A stretch of DNA of 64,000 nucleotides from Hymenobacter sp. UV11 (GCF_004684095.1 NZ_SRII01000002.1:544230-608229), one strand, 5' to 3'; counted from the first letter of the stretch, positions 33,922 to 42,758 are shown. The notes: generated from the letters alone by a model not told the origin. Made by a program: numbers and translations.

Positions 33922-35601
33922 TTAAACGAAGGCAAACTTCTCGCCGTCAAACAAACCTTTGTCGCTGAGCTTGAGGCTGGGAATAACCAGCAAAGCCATG
34001 AACGACAGCGTCATGAAGGGCGCTTGCAGGCCCGAGCCGAGCTGGGTTTTAGCAAAGTCGTCGAGGGCCGAGTAGGCCGCCGCCACCTCGGGGCCGGGCT
34101 GGTCCGACATGAGGCCGGCCACGGGCAGGGGTAGTACGTGCGCGGCGCCACCAGCGCCCACGGCGGCCAGGCCGCCCCGCGCGGCCACCACCAGGTTGAT
34201 GGCGCGGGCCAGGCTCTCGTCGTCGTAGCCCACGGCCGTGATATTGTGTGAGTCGTGGCCCACGCTGCTGGCCAGCGCGCCCTGCGTCAGCCCAAAACCC
34301 TTGATAAACGCCACCGCCGGCGGCGCGCCCGGCGTGTAGCGGTTGAGCACCACCAGCTTGAGTACATCCTGGGCCGGGTCGGGCTGGAGCAGACCGTCGG
34401 TGATGGGCAGCTCCAAGTCACGTCGCGCCGTAATCAGCTGGCCATCAAAGCACTCAATCACGGGGTAAGCAACTGATGATTGTTGATTATTGCCTGATAA
34501 TTGTTGATTGATAATTGATAACTGAACTGCCAGTGCGGCGGCCTTGATGGGCTCGGCGTGGAAATTATTGACCACCGCCACCGGCGCGGGGGGTAGGAGG
34601 CACTGGCCATTTTCGGCCACCAGCGCGCCGTCGAGGTAGGTTTTAAGAACCTGAAATTCAGTTAGGTTATTGACCAGAATAAAGTCGGCGGGGTCGCCCA
34701 CGCGCAGCTGGCCCACGGGCAGGTGGTAGTGCGCCACGGGGTTGAGGCAGGCCACCTGCAGCACGTCGAATACCGAGTAGCCCAGCGCCACGGCCCGCTG
34801 CACCAGCTGGTTGATGTGGCCCAGCAGCAAGGTATCGGGGTGCTTATCGTCCGAGCAAAACATGAGGTTTTCGTAATGCTGGGGTAGCAGCTCGATGAGG
34901 GCATCGAAGTTGCGGGCCGCCGAGCCTTCGCGAATGAGAATTTTCATGCCCGCTGCCAGCTTGTCGCGCGCTTCGATGGCCGTAAAGCACTCGTGGTCAG
35001 TGCTGATGCCGGCGCTGGCGTAGCGCGCGGCATCTTCGCCCTGCAGGCCGGGCGCGTGGCCATCCACGGGGCGGCCGTAGCGGTGGGCCAGCTCAATTTT
35101 TTCGAGCACGCCGGGGTCGCGGTGCAGCACGCCGGGCCAGTTCATCATCTCGGCCAGGTAGCCGATTTTGGGGTTTTGAAACAGCGTTTCGATGTCCTGG
35201 GCCGTGATTTCAGCGCCGGCCGTTTCGAAGGGGGTAGCCGGCACGCAGCTCGGCGCGCCAAAGCAAAACTTGAACGACACCGGGGCCGCATTGTCCAGCA
35301 TGTACTGCACGCCGGCCACGCCCAGCACGTTACCAATTTCGTGGGGGTCGCTCACGGTGGCTACTGTGCCGTGGGTCAGGGCCAGCCGCGCAAACTCGCT
35401 GGGTACCAGCAAAGAACTCTCGACATGCACGTGCGCATCCACGAAGCCGGGCAGGGCGTAGGGCAGCGCCGGGTCGGGGGTAGGGGCGCCGGTGGGCTCA
35501 ATGGCGGCCACGTGGCCCGCCGCCACGCGCACCGTAGCCGGCAAGATGGTGCGGGCCGGAATATCAACCACATTGGCGTGGATGCTAAGGGGAGTATGCA
35601 T
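33922..35601 (-). CDS. ade: Adenine deaminase
   Basis: 559 residues of the amidohydrolase superfamily. Metal-site motif GFVDAHVHVESS, GTVATVSDPHEIGNV, EMMNWPGVL, DGHAPGL, STDHECFTA, and CSDDKHPDTLL. The C-terminal beta-sandwich has VGHDSHNITAVGYDD. It converts adenine to hypoxanthine. Residues about 359-378 (QLSIINQQLSGNNQQSSV) are encoded by an AT-rich repeat inserted in frame in the linker between the catalytic barrel and the C-terminal domain, where extra residues are likely tolerated. Otherwise of normal family length. Confidence 0.95.
   Translation of the reverse strand: MHTPLSIHANVVDIPARTILPATVRVAAGHVAAIEPTGAPTPDPALPYALPGFVDAHVHVESSLLVPSEFARLALTHGTVATVSDPHEIGNVLGVAGVQYMLDNAAPVSFKFCFGAPSCVPATPFETAGAEITAQDIETLFQNPKIGYLAEMMNWPGVLHRDPGVLEKIELAHRYGRPVDGHAPGLQGEDAARYASAGISTDHECFTAIEARDKLAAGMKILIREGSAARNFDALIELLPQHYENLMFCSDDKHPDTLLLGHINQLVQRAVALGYSVFDVLQVACLNPVAHYHLPVGQLRVGDPADFILVNNLTEFQVLKTYLDGALVAENGQCLLPPAPVAVVNNFHAEPIKAAALAVQLSIINQQLSGNNQQSSVAYPVIECFDGQLITARRDLELPITDGLLQPDPAQDVLKLVVLNRYTPGAPPAVAFIKGFGLTQGALASSVGHDSHNITAVGYDDESLARAINLVVAARGGLAAVGAGGAAHVLPLPVAGLMSDQPGPEVAAAYSALDDFAKTQLGSGLQAPFMTLSFMALLVIPSLKLSDKGLFDGEKFAFV
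34470..34527. repeat. AT-rich family D repeat inserted in frame in ade
   Basis: About 58 bases composed of variants of TGATAATTGTTGATT, strongly AT-rich within a GC-rich gene. It resembles the tracts at 45909 and 58362 (AATTATCAATTA...). Confidence 0.72.
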
Positions 35602-35794
35602 AAGTAATAAACAGGGAAATTTGGCTGTCCGCAGCGGCTAGCGGTGTAGTAAGTGCCTGGCAAGGTCCTTAGCGTCGGCCTCATAATTGCTAGCCACCGC
35701 GAGCGCAAGTTGGGTCGCCGACCAGGTAGTTGGTACCAATCGTAACAAGATACGTAGCGGCGAAACGAGGAAAATTCCTTCATGCGCTACCTTG

Positions 35795-35802
35795 TATTTT
35801 TG
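35795..35802 (+). promoter_or_regulatory. -7 element TATTTTTG upstream of a secreted-protein gene
   Basis: An exact TAnnTTTG match 11 bases before the ATG at 35814. Supports that start over upstream codons in frame. Confidence 0.5.
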
Positions 35803-35813
35803 AATTTATTTTA

Positions 35814-36506
35814 ATGAATAAATTAATGTTATTAGTCGGGCTCCTGCTGTTGGCGGGGGTAGGGCACGCCCAGGGTCGCCACCCAAAGTTTTTCGAAACA
35901 GCCGTGCACGGTAAATACAAGCCAGGGTTTTATACGCTGGCCGATGGGACCCGGCAAGCGGGCTCACTCCGCATTTGGCAGGATTTAACCCGTAGCGTGG
36001 TGCAAATAGACCAGGGCAAGGTTGAGCCTCTGAATCTGCAGTTGGCGGAGCTGCGTGGCTGCATTATCGGCGCCGATTCCTTTCTGGTGGCGCGGCAGGT
36101 GGGGCTAGTGGGGGCTCCCAACGCCCACCCGCTCGGAGAATTTGCTCTCCTTCACCTTATTCTAAAAGGCCAGCTGCAAGTGCTGGAGCACGACCAGCTA
36201 GTGGGCAGCACCCAAGCCCCGCACATGGGCGCCGGCGGCATCATGTATGGCGGTGGTGGCCCCCAGCACCTGCGCACGTGGGTGCTGCGCCCTACTCCCA
36301 CAGCCGAGTTGTTGGCCGTGCCGCAAGGCGAGCAGGAGTTTGCCCAGCATATGGCAGGACTATTCGTCGCCTACCCGGCACTGTGCCAGCGCATTCGGGC
36401 GGGTCTGGAAGGGCCTCGCGATTTTAAGCGCATCATTTATGCTTTTATGCTCAAGCAAGACATTACCTTGGTGAGCTTTGAAAAAGCAGCGACAATTTTT
36501 CCGTAA
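35814..36506 (+). CDS. Secreted protein of unknown function, paralogue-like to 36799
   Basis: 230 residues. Signal peptide NKLMLLVGLLLLAGVGHAQ. The mature part has GFYTLADGTRQAGSLRIWQD followed by VVQIDQGKVEPLNLQLAELRGCIIGADSFLVARQVGLV and a later EFALLHLILKGQLQVLEHDQ. The pattern (signal peptide, a strand-turn describing a modified residue string, then a predicted beta domain, then a helical tail) is shared with the protein at 36799. No known domain recognised. Part of a run of three small exported proteins. Confidence 0.75.
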   Translation: MNKLMLLVGLLLLAGVGHAQGRHPKFFETAVHGKYKPGFYTLADGTRQAGSLRIWQDLTRSVVQIDQGKVEPLNLQLAELRGCIIGADSFLVARQVGLVGAPNAHPLGEFALLHLILKGQLQVLEHDQLVGSTQAPHMGAGGIMYGGGGPQHLRTWVLRPTPTAELLAVPQGEQEFAQHMAGLFVAYPALCQRIRAGLEGPRDFKRIIYAFMLKQDITLVSFEKAATIFP

Positions 36507-36565
36507 CTTTCGTTATTGGCACCAGTTCCTGGGGCTTCTTTCATTTTACGCTTTGTAGTTACCTC

Positions 36566-36736
36566 ATGCCGTCTTTTTCATCCCGACGTCTCGTTGTGCA
36601 AGTAGTTAGTTTACTTGCCGTGGCTGGCTGCCTGGCCACCAGCGGCTGCGCCGGCCACGGCTCGCTGCAGCAAAAAACGCGCTGGTACAAGCACCATAGT
36701 GGTAGCAAGTCAGTGCCTTGTCCTTGTGGACATTAG
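36566..36736 (+). CDS. 56-residue putative lipoprotein ending PCPCGH
   Basis: The ATG at 36566 opens a 56-codon frame. RRLVVQVVSLLAVAGCLATSGC gives a signal peptide with possible lipoprotein cysteines (AVAGC or ATSGC), followed by a short basic mature part KTRWYKHHSGSKSV and the C-terminal cysteine-histidine cluster CPCGH. The terminal motif could bind metal. The frame has good codon usage and lies between two secreted-protein genes on the same strand, which supports it as real. Family not recognised. Confidence 0.7.
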   Translation: MPSFSSRRLVVQVVSLLAVAGCLATSGCAGHGSLQQKTRWYKHHSGSKSVPCPCGH

Positions 36737-36798
36737 TTGACTTCTAGTAATTTTTGCATTATGTTAGCCTTTGCTTAGTCTTAATAGCTTGCTAACTA

Positions 36799-37401
36799 AT
36801 GAAATACCAATACATTTTAGGATTATTCTTATTGGCAGCTATTCCCGTAGCTGCTCAGCAGGCTGCTCCGCACTTGCCCCCAACAAGTTTTCGCGGTGGC
36901 TCGTATCAGTTAAAGGGCGGTGACTGGCAGCGGGCTAAGCTGCTCTACGACCCGCAGAGCCTGCGCGTGAGCGATGCCGACCACAAGCCCGATGACCCGC
37001 TCGATTTTCCAGCCGAAAAAGTGCAGGCCTTCGTGCTAGGCCGCGATACGTTTACCGTGGTGCGCGAGGTCGATATTCCGCGGCCTACGCAGCACTTTCG
37101 CAGCACGTTTGTGCGGCAGTTGTATCGGCGCGGCGGCTTTCAGGTGAGTGAGTACGTAGCCGTGCAGATGCAGCCCGAGCCACCGCTGGTATATGTTATT
37201 CTTACCCAGTCCGATAGGCTGGCGGCCGTGCTACCCCCCGGCAACGTTGGGTTTCGGCTGGCGCTCTCCAAGGCGCTGCAAGACTACCCAGCCCTGTCGC
37301 ACCAGCTTGAGCTAGACCCCAATATCCTGCCGCAGCAGCTGCCGCAGCTGCTGAGCGCCTACGGTACCTGGAAAGCCGACCACCCCACAGCTTCTAAATA
37401 A
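36799..37401 (+). CDS. Secreted protein of unknown function
   Basis: 200 residues. Signal peptide KYQYILGLFLLAAIPVAAQ. Mature part starts SFRGGSYQLKGGDWQRAKLLYDPQSLRV, then FVLGRDTFTVVREVDIPRPTQHFRSTFVRQLYRRGGFQVSEYV, echoing GADSFLVARQVGL and FALLHLILKGQLQVLEH in the protein at 35814. The two therefore look like distant duplicates. No enzyme motif visible. Confidence 0.75.
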   Translation: MKYQYILGLFLLAAIPVAAQQAAPHLPPTSFRGGSYQLKGGDWQRAKLLYDPQSLRVSDADHKPDDPLDFPAEKVQAFVLGRDTFTVVREVDIPRPTQHFRSTFVRQLYRRGGFQVSEYVAVQMQPEPPLVYVILTQSDRLAAVLPPGNVGFRLALSKALQDYPALSHQLELDPNILPQQLPQLLSAYGTWKADHPTASK

Positions 37402-37444
37402 CAACTGGTCAATTTATTTTAGTAACCCATTAAGCGCTATCCTT

Positions 37445-37852
37445 ATGCCCGATAATTCTCCCGAAGTAGACTCGTTGCAGGCCGCGGCCGAGCAGGTGCG
37501 CCAGCAGCTCAGCCTACCCGCCTTTGATGCCGCTGCCGTGCTGGAGCTCGACCATTTCATCGAAGTGCAGCGCACCGAGCTGGCTGCCCAGGCGCCTGAG
37601 CGCGAGGGCGTGGTGGCCGCGTTAGGCTGTTTTCTGGGGCAGTGCCTGGTGCACGCCTACCACGCCGAGTGGGCCGCCGGCCCCGACGGCAGCACGGGGA
37701 TAGGGCTGGCGAACAAGCTTTTTTTTAATCCTTTTTATTTAGTTAATCAGCAGCTCACTAAGGGCGAAGCAGCGTCGGTAGCGGCATTTTTTCGGTCGGT
37801 GCCGCAGCGGCTGGTGGCCGCGAGTGGGGTGCGAAAGCGCTGGATTTCGTAA
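37445..37852 (+). CDS. Hypothetical cytosolic protein
   Basis: 135 residues, no signal peptide or membrane segment. Two predicted helices at the N-terminus (SLQAAAEQVRQQLSL, ELDHFIEVQRTELAAQAPEREGVVAALGCFLGQCLV) and a C-terminal part GIGLANKLFFNPFYLVNQQL...SVAAFFRSVPQRL. I do not recognise the family. cmk begins 33 bases downstream, so the two may share a transcript. Confidence 0.7.
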   Translation: MPDNSPEVDSLQAAAEQVRQQLSLPAFDAAAVLELDHFIEVQRTELAAQAPEREGVVAALGCFLGQCLVHAYHAEWAAGPDGSTGIGLANKLFFNPFYLVNQQLTKGEAASVAAFFRSVPQRLVAASGVRKRWIS

Positions 37853-37885
37853 TCTTGCGGGGCCAATGGCCGTATCCGCGCGTTT

Positions 37886-38593
37886 ATGAAAAACCTCGTC
37901 ATCGCCATTGATGGCTATTCCTCCTGTGGCAAAAGCACTACTGCTAAGGCAGTTGCCTCTACCCTGCACTACGCTTACCTCGATACCGGGGCCATGTACC
38001 GGGGCGTTACGCTTTTCTTACTGGAAAACGGCATCGCCTTCGACGACATGGCGCGGGTGGAGCAGGCCCTGCGCCACGATATCCACCTCAGCTTTAAGCG
38101 CAACCGCCGCACCGGCCGCAACGAGTTGTGCCTGAATGATAAAATTCGGGAGGATGATATTCGCCAGATGCGCATTTCCAACTCCGTGAGTGAGGTGTCG
38201 GTCATTGCGCAGGTGCGCCACGCCATGGTGGCCCAGCAGCAGCAGATGGGGCGCAAGCGGGGGGTAGTGATGGATGGCCGCGACATTGGCACTACCGTTT
38301 TCCCCGATGCCGAAGTTAAGATTTTTATGACCGCCGACGTGGGCATCCGCGCCCGCCGCCGCCAGGATGAGCTAACCAGCACCGGCGAGTACGTAGGCCT
38401 CGACGAGATTATCGAAAACCTGCGCAAGCGCGACCACATCGACTCAACCCGCGCCGAGAGCCCCCTGCGCCGCGCCGCCGACGCCGTGCTGCTCGATACC
38501 ACCCACATCACCATCACCGAGCAGGTCGATTTTGTGCTCGACAAAGTGTCGTCGGCCCTCTTCGCCGCCTACGCCCACAAAGTCAATGGGTAG
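37886..38593 (+). CDS. cmk: (d)CMP kinase (cytidylate kinase)
   Basis: 235 residues. P-loop GYSSCGKSTTAK (about 10-21), LDTGAMYRGVTL, SEVSVIAQVRHAMVAQQQ, and the DGRDIGTTVFPDAEVKIFMTAD motif diagnostic of CMP kinase. LID-like region RRRQDELTSTGEY. It phosphorylates CMP and dCMP to the diphosphates for nucleic-acid and lipid synthesis. Normal family length. Followed by a family A hairpin repeat. Confidence 0.97.
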   Translation: MKNLVIAIDGYSSCGKSTTAKAVASTLHYAYLDTGAMYRGVTLFLLENGIAFDDMARVEQALRHDIHLSFKRNRRTGRNELCLNDKIREDDIRQMRISNSVSEVSVIAQVRHAMVAQQQQMGRKRGVVMDGRDIGTTVFPDAEVKIFMTADVGIRARRRQDELTSTGEYVGLDEIIENLRKRDHIDSTRAESPLRRAADAVLLDTTHITITEQVDFVLDKVSSALFAAYAHKVNG

Positions 38594-38624
38594 GAATTTA
38601 GTGACGAGTGACTAATTTATAGGC

Positions 38625-38729
38625 AACGTCATGCTGAGCTTGTCGAAGCATCTCTACCCCGTAAGTAATTTCTAACGATTGAAAATTACTTACGGGGTAG
38701 AGATGCTTCGACAAGCTCAGCATAACGTT
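38625..38729. repeat. Family A inverted repeat, copy 4 (46-bp arms)
   Basis: Arms 38625-38670 (AACGTCATGCTGAGCTTGTC...) and 38684-38729 pair with one mismatch, the longest of the five copies. It separates the converging ends of cmk and the SGNH-like gene. Confidence 0.92.
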
Positions 38730-38751
38730 CTTTTGTTACTCAAAGCACCAG

Positions 38752-39690
38752 TCATCTACTGCCCAATACCTCAATATCAGCCGCCAAGTGCTGACTGAAT
38801 TCGCGGGCGGCGCCGCGCCAGAGGTGGTTGCCATCGGTGGTGAGGTAGGGCTGGCCGGTGTAGTTGAGGTAGGGCACGCCGAGCGAGTCGCCGGTTTGCC
38901 GCATGAGCCGGTCAAAGTCAGGCTGATAGGCAGCCTCAATCGCCGTCATGGCCTGGCCCGTGGGCACGCGCACCAGCACTACCCGGCCGTGCGGCTTCAA
39001 AAAAATAATAAGCTGGCGCAGGCTGGCCAGCCGCGCCGCCGAGGGCTGGCTGGTGGTGGCTAGCTGGCGATAGGTAGCCAGGCGCTCAGTCTCGCGCTGA
39101 TGGGTGCGGGCGGGGGTAGTGAGCGGCGAAGGCAGCGCAATTTCAAGCCAGCCATCGGGGTGCAGGCGCTCGACGGCCGTGGCGGTATCGTGCAGCAAGG
39201 CCCGGTAGAGCGGAAAATTCAGGTAATGCGCCAGGTAGCCAAAATTGGGATTCTGATTGACGTTGCGCAGTTGCCCAATCATGAGCTGGTCCTCGGGAAA
39301 AACCACGGCCTTATACGCCCCCGTAGGCCGCGCCACCGACAGCGACCACGGGTCCACGGCCACCACAAACAGCCCATTGCGAGTGCCTGGTGCCAGCTTG
39401 CGCTGAATGCTGGCCAGGTAACTCGGCCCGTAGGGCGACTGGTAGAGCGTGAAGGCGTAGTTGAGCCACGGCCCGGCGTAGCGCCCGCCCAGCCGCGCCC
39501 GCAGCACGCCTGGCAGTACCGCCTGCGCCGCCCGCGAGGTGCCCAACACCAGCGAAGCCGCCGGCGGCGCCGTGAAGCGCGTATAAAACGCGTCGAGGTA
39601 GGGCCGCCGCAGCGCCGGCCCTAGCGTTAGCCCGGCCACCAGCCCTACCCCCCCCAGTAGCAGCACTAGCTGCGTAAATAGCTTCCACAT
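38752..39690 (-). CDS. SGNH/DltD-like membrane-anchored hydrolase paired with MBOAT
   Basis: 312 residues. One N-terminal membrane segment (LVLLLGGVGLVAGLTLG). The segment SLVLGTSRAAQAV supplies a block-I-like nucleophile (G-T-S), and DGNHLWRGAAREFSQ near the C-terminus supplies the Asp/His pair of SGNH or DltD-like folds. It starts 6 bases after the stop of the MBOAT gene, typical of O-acyl transfer pairs such as DltB-DltD or AlgI-AlgX/J, in which the MBOAT moves an acyl group across the membrane and this partner finishes transfer to a glycan. Acceptor unknown. Confidence 0.75.
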   Translation of the reverse strand: MWKLFTQLVLLLGGVGLVAGLTLGPALRRPYLDAFYTRFTAPPAASLVLGTSRAAQAVLPGVLRARLGGRYAGPWLNYAFTLYQSPYGPSYLASIQRKLAPGTRNGLFVVAVDPWSLSVARPTGAYKAVVFPEDQLMIGQLRNVNQNPNFGYLAHYLNFPLYRALLHDTATAVERLHPDGWLEIALPSPLTTPARTHQRETERLATYRQLATTSQPSAARLASLRQLIIFLKPHGRVVLVRVPTGQAMTAIEAAYQPDFDRLMRQTGDSLGVPYLNYTGQPYLTTDGNHLWRGAAREFSQHLAADIEVLGSR

Positions 39691-39696
39691 AGTGCT

Positions 39697-41163
39697 TTAA
39701 AATTGAAAATAGATAAACTGCGTACTATTGAAAAATCCGAAGAAGAGTATGGCCAGTACTAGCGCCGCGTAGCCGGCCCAGCGCACGGCCGGCACTGGCT
39801 GGGCCCAGCGCGCCGCCAGCGCCGGTGACTCGTTGCGCAGGTCTACGGCCAGTAGCAGCGCGCCGGCGGCCAGCGTTACTACTACTTCGGGCGGGTAGTT
39901 GAGCAGGAAATGGCCGACGGTGAGCACCGACTCGTGGCGCGTGAGCTGCCCCCAGCCCCGGAAAAGGTGCGCGCTGATATACCAGGCATCGTCCAGCGAG
40001 TTGGCCCGGAAAAATATCCAGGCGTAGGCCACCAGCCCGAGGGTAGAGGCTATGCCCAGCGCGTGCAGCAGGCGCGGCCGGGCGGCCAGGCCCAGCCCGC
40101 GCGCCAGCGCGGTGCGGGCTGGCTGGGTTAGGGCTTCTAGTACTAAATACAGGCCATGCAGCGCGCCCCAGGCCACAAACGTCCAGCTGGCGCCGTGCCA
40201 CAGGCCACTTAATAGAAAGACGGCGAACAGGTTAGTGTAGCGGCGCGCCGGCCCGCGGCGGTTGCCGCCCAATGGGATGTACACGTAGTCTCTGAACCAG
40301 CCCGAGAGCGACATGTGCCAGCGCCGCCAAAAATCACCCACCGAAGCCGCGAAATAAGGTTGCCGAAAGTTGAGCACCATCTGGTAGCCCAGCACCCGCG
40401 CCGCGCCGCGTGCCAGGTCGGTATAGCCCGAGAAGTCGGTGTAAATCTGAATGGTGAAGCCCACCACGGCCAGCAGCAGGGGTAGGCCCTGGTACTGGCG
40501 CGGGTGGTCGAAGATGGGCGTCACCATCTGGGCCAGGCGGTCAGCAATGACGACTTTCTTAAACATGCCCCAGGCCATGAGGCGCAGCCCGCTGGCCACC
40601 CGGCCGTAGTCGAACCCGTGCGCCTGCCGAAACTGCGGTAGCATTTGCCCGCCCCGCTCAATGGGCCCGGCCACCAGCTGCGGAAAAAATGCTACGAACA
40701 GCGCAAACCGCCCCAAATTTTGCTCGGCCGCCAGCCGGCCCTGGTACACATCCACGATGTAGCCCACCGACTGAAACGTGTAGAACGACACGCCCACCGG
40801 CAGCGCCAGCGCCAGCACCGGCGCCGCAAACGGCACGTGTAGCGCCGTGGCCAGCGCATTCGTCGCACCCAAAAAAAAATTAAAATACTTGAAAATGAAC
40901 AGCGTACCCAGGTTACTAATCAGGCTCAAATAGAGCCAGGGCCGGCGCTCGACCTTGGTAGCCAGCCGGCTCATGCGCACCCCGCTCACGTAGTCGAGCA
41001 GGGTAGTGGCCGCCAGCAGCAGCCCGTAGATGGGCCGCCAGCTGAGGTAGAAGTAGTAGCTGGCCGCCAGCAGCAGCGGCCCCCGCCAGCGCGCCGGCAA
41101 GCCAAAATACAGCCCGACGACAACCGGAAAAAAGACGAGGAAGTGGAGCGAATTGAACAGCAT
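39697..41163 (-). CDS. MBOAT-family O-acyltransferase (AlgI/DltB-like)
   Basis: 488 residues with about ten membrane segments. Family motifs: SYYFYLSWRPIYGLLL, PVGVSFYTFQSVGYIVDVY, FFPQLVAGPIERG, DFSGYTDLARGAARVLG, SVGDFWRRWHMSLSGWFRDYVYIPLGGNRRG, and the catalytic His in LLSGLWHGASWTFVAWGALHG. It should transfer acyl groups, often acetate, to a surface polysaccharide. Expressed ahead of the SGNH-like partner. The upstream gene is the divergent ispH. Confidence 0.92.
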   Translation of the reverse strand: MLFNSLHFLVFFPVVVGLYFGLPARWRGPLLLAASYYFYLSWRPIYGLLLAATTLLDYVSGVRMSRLATKVERRPWLYLSLISNLGTLFIFKYFNFFLGATNALATALHVPFAAPVLALALPVGVSFYTFQSVGYIVDVYQGRLAAEQNLGRFALFVAFFPQLVAGPIERGGQMLPQFRQAHGFDYGRVASGLRLMAWGMFKKVVIADRLAQMVTPIFDHPRQYQGLPLLLAVVGFTIQIYTDFSGYTDLARGAARVLGYQMVLNFRQPYFAASVGDFWRRWHMSLSGWFRDYVYIPLGGNRRGPARRYTNLFAVFLLSGLWHGASWTFVAWGALHGLYLVLEALTQPARTALARGLGLAARPRLLHALGIASTLGLVAYAWIFFRANSLDDAWYISAHLFRGWGQLTRHESVLTVGHFLLNYPPEVVVTLAAGALLLAVDLRNESPALAARWAQPVPAVRWAGYAALVLAILFFGFFNSTQFIYFQF

Positions 41164-41300
41164 GGGCGGGGGTAGGGCGGCAAAGTTCGGGCGAAACCGC
41201 GTTGTGGGCGCTGGGGCGGCCCTGGCCGCCGGGGTGTGGGTAGGGCCAGCTCCGCGCTAGCGGCTTCAGCAGCCTCATTCGCAAGCACCTGTTACTTGCG

Positions 41301-41308
41301 TACCTTTG
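41301..41308 (+). promoter_or_regulatory. Promoter for ispH: TTCG, 19-base spacer, TACCTTTG
   Basis: -7 TACCTTTG at 41301-41308; a TTCG at 41278-41281 gives the 19-base spacer seen in the rRNA promoters. 44 bases lie between the -7 element and the ATG at 41353. Confidence 0.6.
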
Positions 41309-41352
41309 CTACCAGCGAACCCAAGGGCATATCGGGGGGTTTAATAGCTACT

Positions 41353-42237
41353 ATGCAGGTAACCATCGATAAAAACTCCGGGTACTGTTTTGGGGTCGAG
41401 TTCGCCATTCAGATGGCCGAAGACGAATTGCAACACAGCGGCGGCACGCTCTACTGCCTCGGCGATATCGTGCACAACCGCATGGAGGTCGAGCGCCTCA
41501 ACAAACAGGGCCTGCGCGTTATCGACCGCGAGCAGCTCGGCACGCTGCACGACTGCAAGGTGCTCATTCGGGCCCACGGCGAGCCGCCCGAAACCTACCA
41601 ATTGGCCCTGCAAAACAACCTGGAGCTGATTGACGCCAGCTGCCCGGTGGTGCTCAAGCTACAAAACCGCGTGAAGCACGCCTTCGACGCCACCACCCGC
41701 GAAAACGGCCAGGTCGTGATTTACGGCCAGCCCGGCCACGCCGAAGTCATTGGCCTCACCGGCCAAACGCGCAACCAGGCGCTCATCGTGATGAATGAGG
41801 CTGACCTTGACCAGATTGACTTCGCCCGGCCCGTCACCCTCTTCAGCCAAACTACCAAAAGTACGGCCGGCTTCTACAAGATGAAGGCCCTGATAGAAGC
41901 CCGCATCGCCGCCGCTGGCGGCGCGCTCGAAAGCTTCGACGCCAACGACAGCATTTGCCGCCAGGTGAGCAACCGCGAGCCCCAGCTGGCCCGCTTTGCC
42001 CAGGAGCACGACGTAATCTTGTTCGTAAGCGGCCGCAAAAGCTCGAACGGCAAAGCCCTGTTCTCGGTAGTAAATGCCGTGAATCAGCGCAGCTACTTCA
42101 TCGAAAACGAGCACGAAATTCAGGAAGAATGGTTTGCCGAAGCCACTTCAGTAGGCATCTGCGGCGCCACCAGCACCCCGCTTTGGCTCATGCGCCAGGT
42201 AGCCGACCGCGTCGAGGGCATCGAGGTAGCCGTGTAG
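41353..42237 (+). CDS. ispH: 4-hydroxy-3-methylbut-2-enyl diphosphate reductase
   Basis: 294 residues from the ATG at 41353 (QVTIDKNSGYCFGVEFA). The frame is open further upstream, but this start sits 44 bases after a good promoter and begins with the family N-terminus. Cluster-binding cysteines are in SGYCFGV, DASCPVVLKL and DSICRQVSNRE; HNRMEVERL, RAHGEPPET and GQPGHAEVIGL are also family motifs. The 4Fe-4S enzyme makes IPP and DMAPP in the last MEP-pathway step. Ends inside or beside a family C repeat. Confidence 0.96.
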   Translation: MQVTIDKNSGYCFGVEFAIQMAEDELQHSGGTLYCLGDIVHNRMEVERLNKQGLRVIDREQLGTLHDCKVLIRAHGEPPETYQLALQNNLELIDASCPVVLKLQNRVKHAFDATTRENGQVVIYGQPGHAEVIGLTGQTRNQALIVMNEADLDQIDFARPVTLFSQTTKSTAGFYKMKALIEARIAAAGGALESFDANDSICRQVSNREPQLARFAQEHDVILFVSGRKSSNGKALFSVVNAVNQRSYFIENEHEIQEEWFAEATSVGICGATSTPLWLMRQVADRVEGIEVAV

Positions 42238-42353
42238 CAGTAGAGCGAAGTTTCCACTTCGTGCGCGAGCGCCAGCGAGCATATTCGTTTGCGCCGCCCG
42301 GCCCCGCCTGCTCGCTATCGCCCACGCACAAAGTGGAAACTTCGTGCTACTGC
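42238..42353. repeat. Family C inverted repeat, uninterrupted copy
   Basis: GCAGTAGAGCGAAGTTTCCACTTCGTGCGCGAGC-type left end pairs with the right end ...GCACAAAGTGGAAACTTCGTGCTACTGC with several mismatches. It lies at the convergent ends of ispH and the macro-domain pseudogene. Same family as the repeat split by the IS at 13.5 kb. Confidence 0.8.
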
Positions 42354-42638
42354 CCTGTTTCCTGCTCGTACAGCCGCTTATTTTCCTGGTCAAACGCCAC
42401 CAGCACCACCCCGCCCATTAGTGGTAATGACGGCCTCGCCGGTTTTGCAGCCGCCCTGCCGCGCCCAAATTTTCTGGCACTCCTCCAAAATAGCGGGCCC
42501 ACCCGCGCGGTGAATAGCCCCATCGACGCCCCCGCCGCCGAGCAAGGACGAGTTGGCCGCGTTGACGATGGCCGTGGTAGCCATTTTAGTAATATCGCCC
42601 TGCTCGACGCGCAGGCTGGGGGTAGGTGAGAGGCTCAT
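42347..42638 (-). pseudogene. Macro-domain (ADP-ribose-binding) protein with internal deletion
   Basis: The N-terminal half is intact from [46 protein letters not shown], then [16 protein letters not shown] different frame immediately continues [20 protein letters not shown] and a stop, which is a typical macro-domain C-terminus. About 80 central residues are missing and the frame is shifted. The intact family hydrolyses O-acetyl-ADP-ribose or removes ADP-ribose from proteins. The lost segment includes the substrate loop, so the product is unlikely to be active. Confidence 0.85.
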
Positions 42639-42758
42639 GGGCTGAAAAGCGGAGGTAGGGCCCGGTGTACGCAACGCTTCAGGCGGCGTTTGGGCGGTTT
42701 GGGAGGGGTAGGGCTACGCTTCGGCCACGGCCAGTTGCGGCGGGGTAGGGCAAAAGGG

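Noticed and set aside
42390..42674. Intact macro-domain gene
   Set aside because: The central part is missing and the C-terminus is in another frame.
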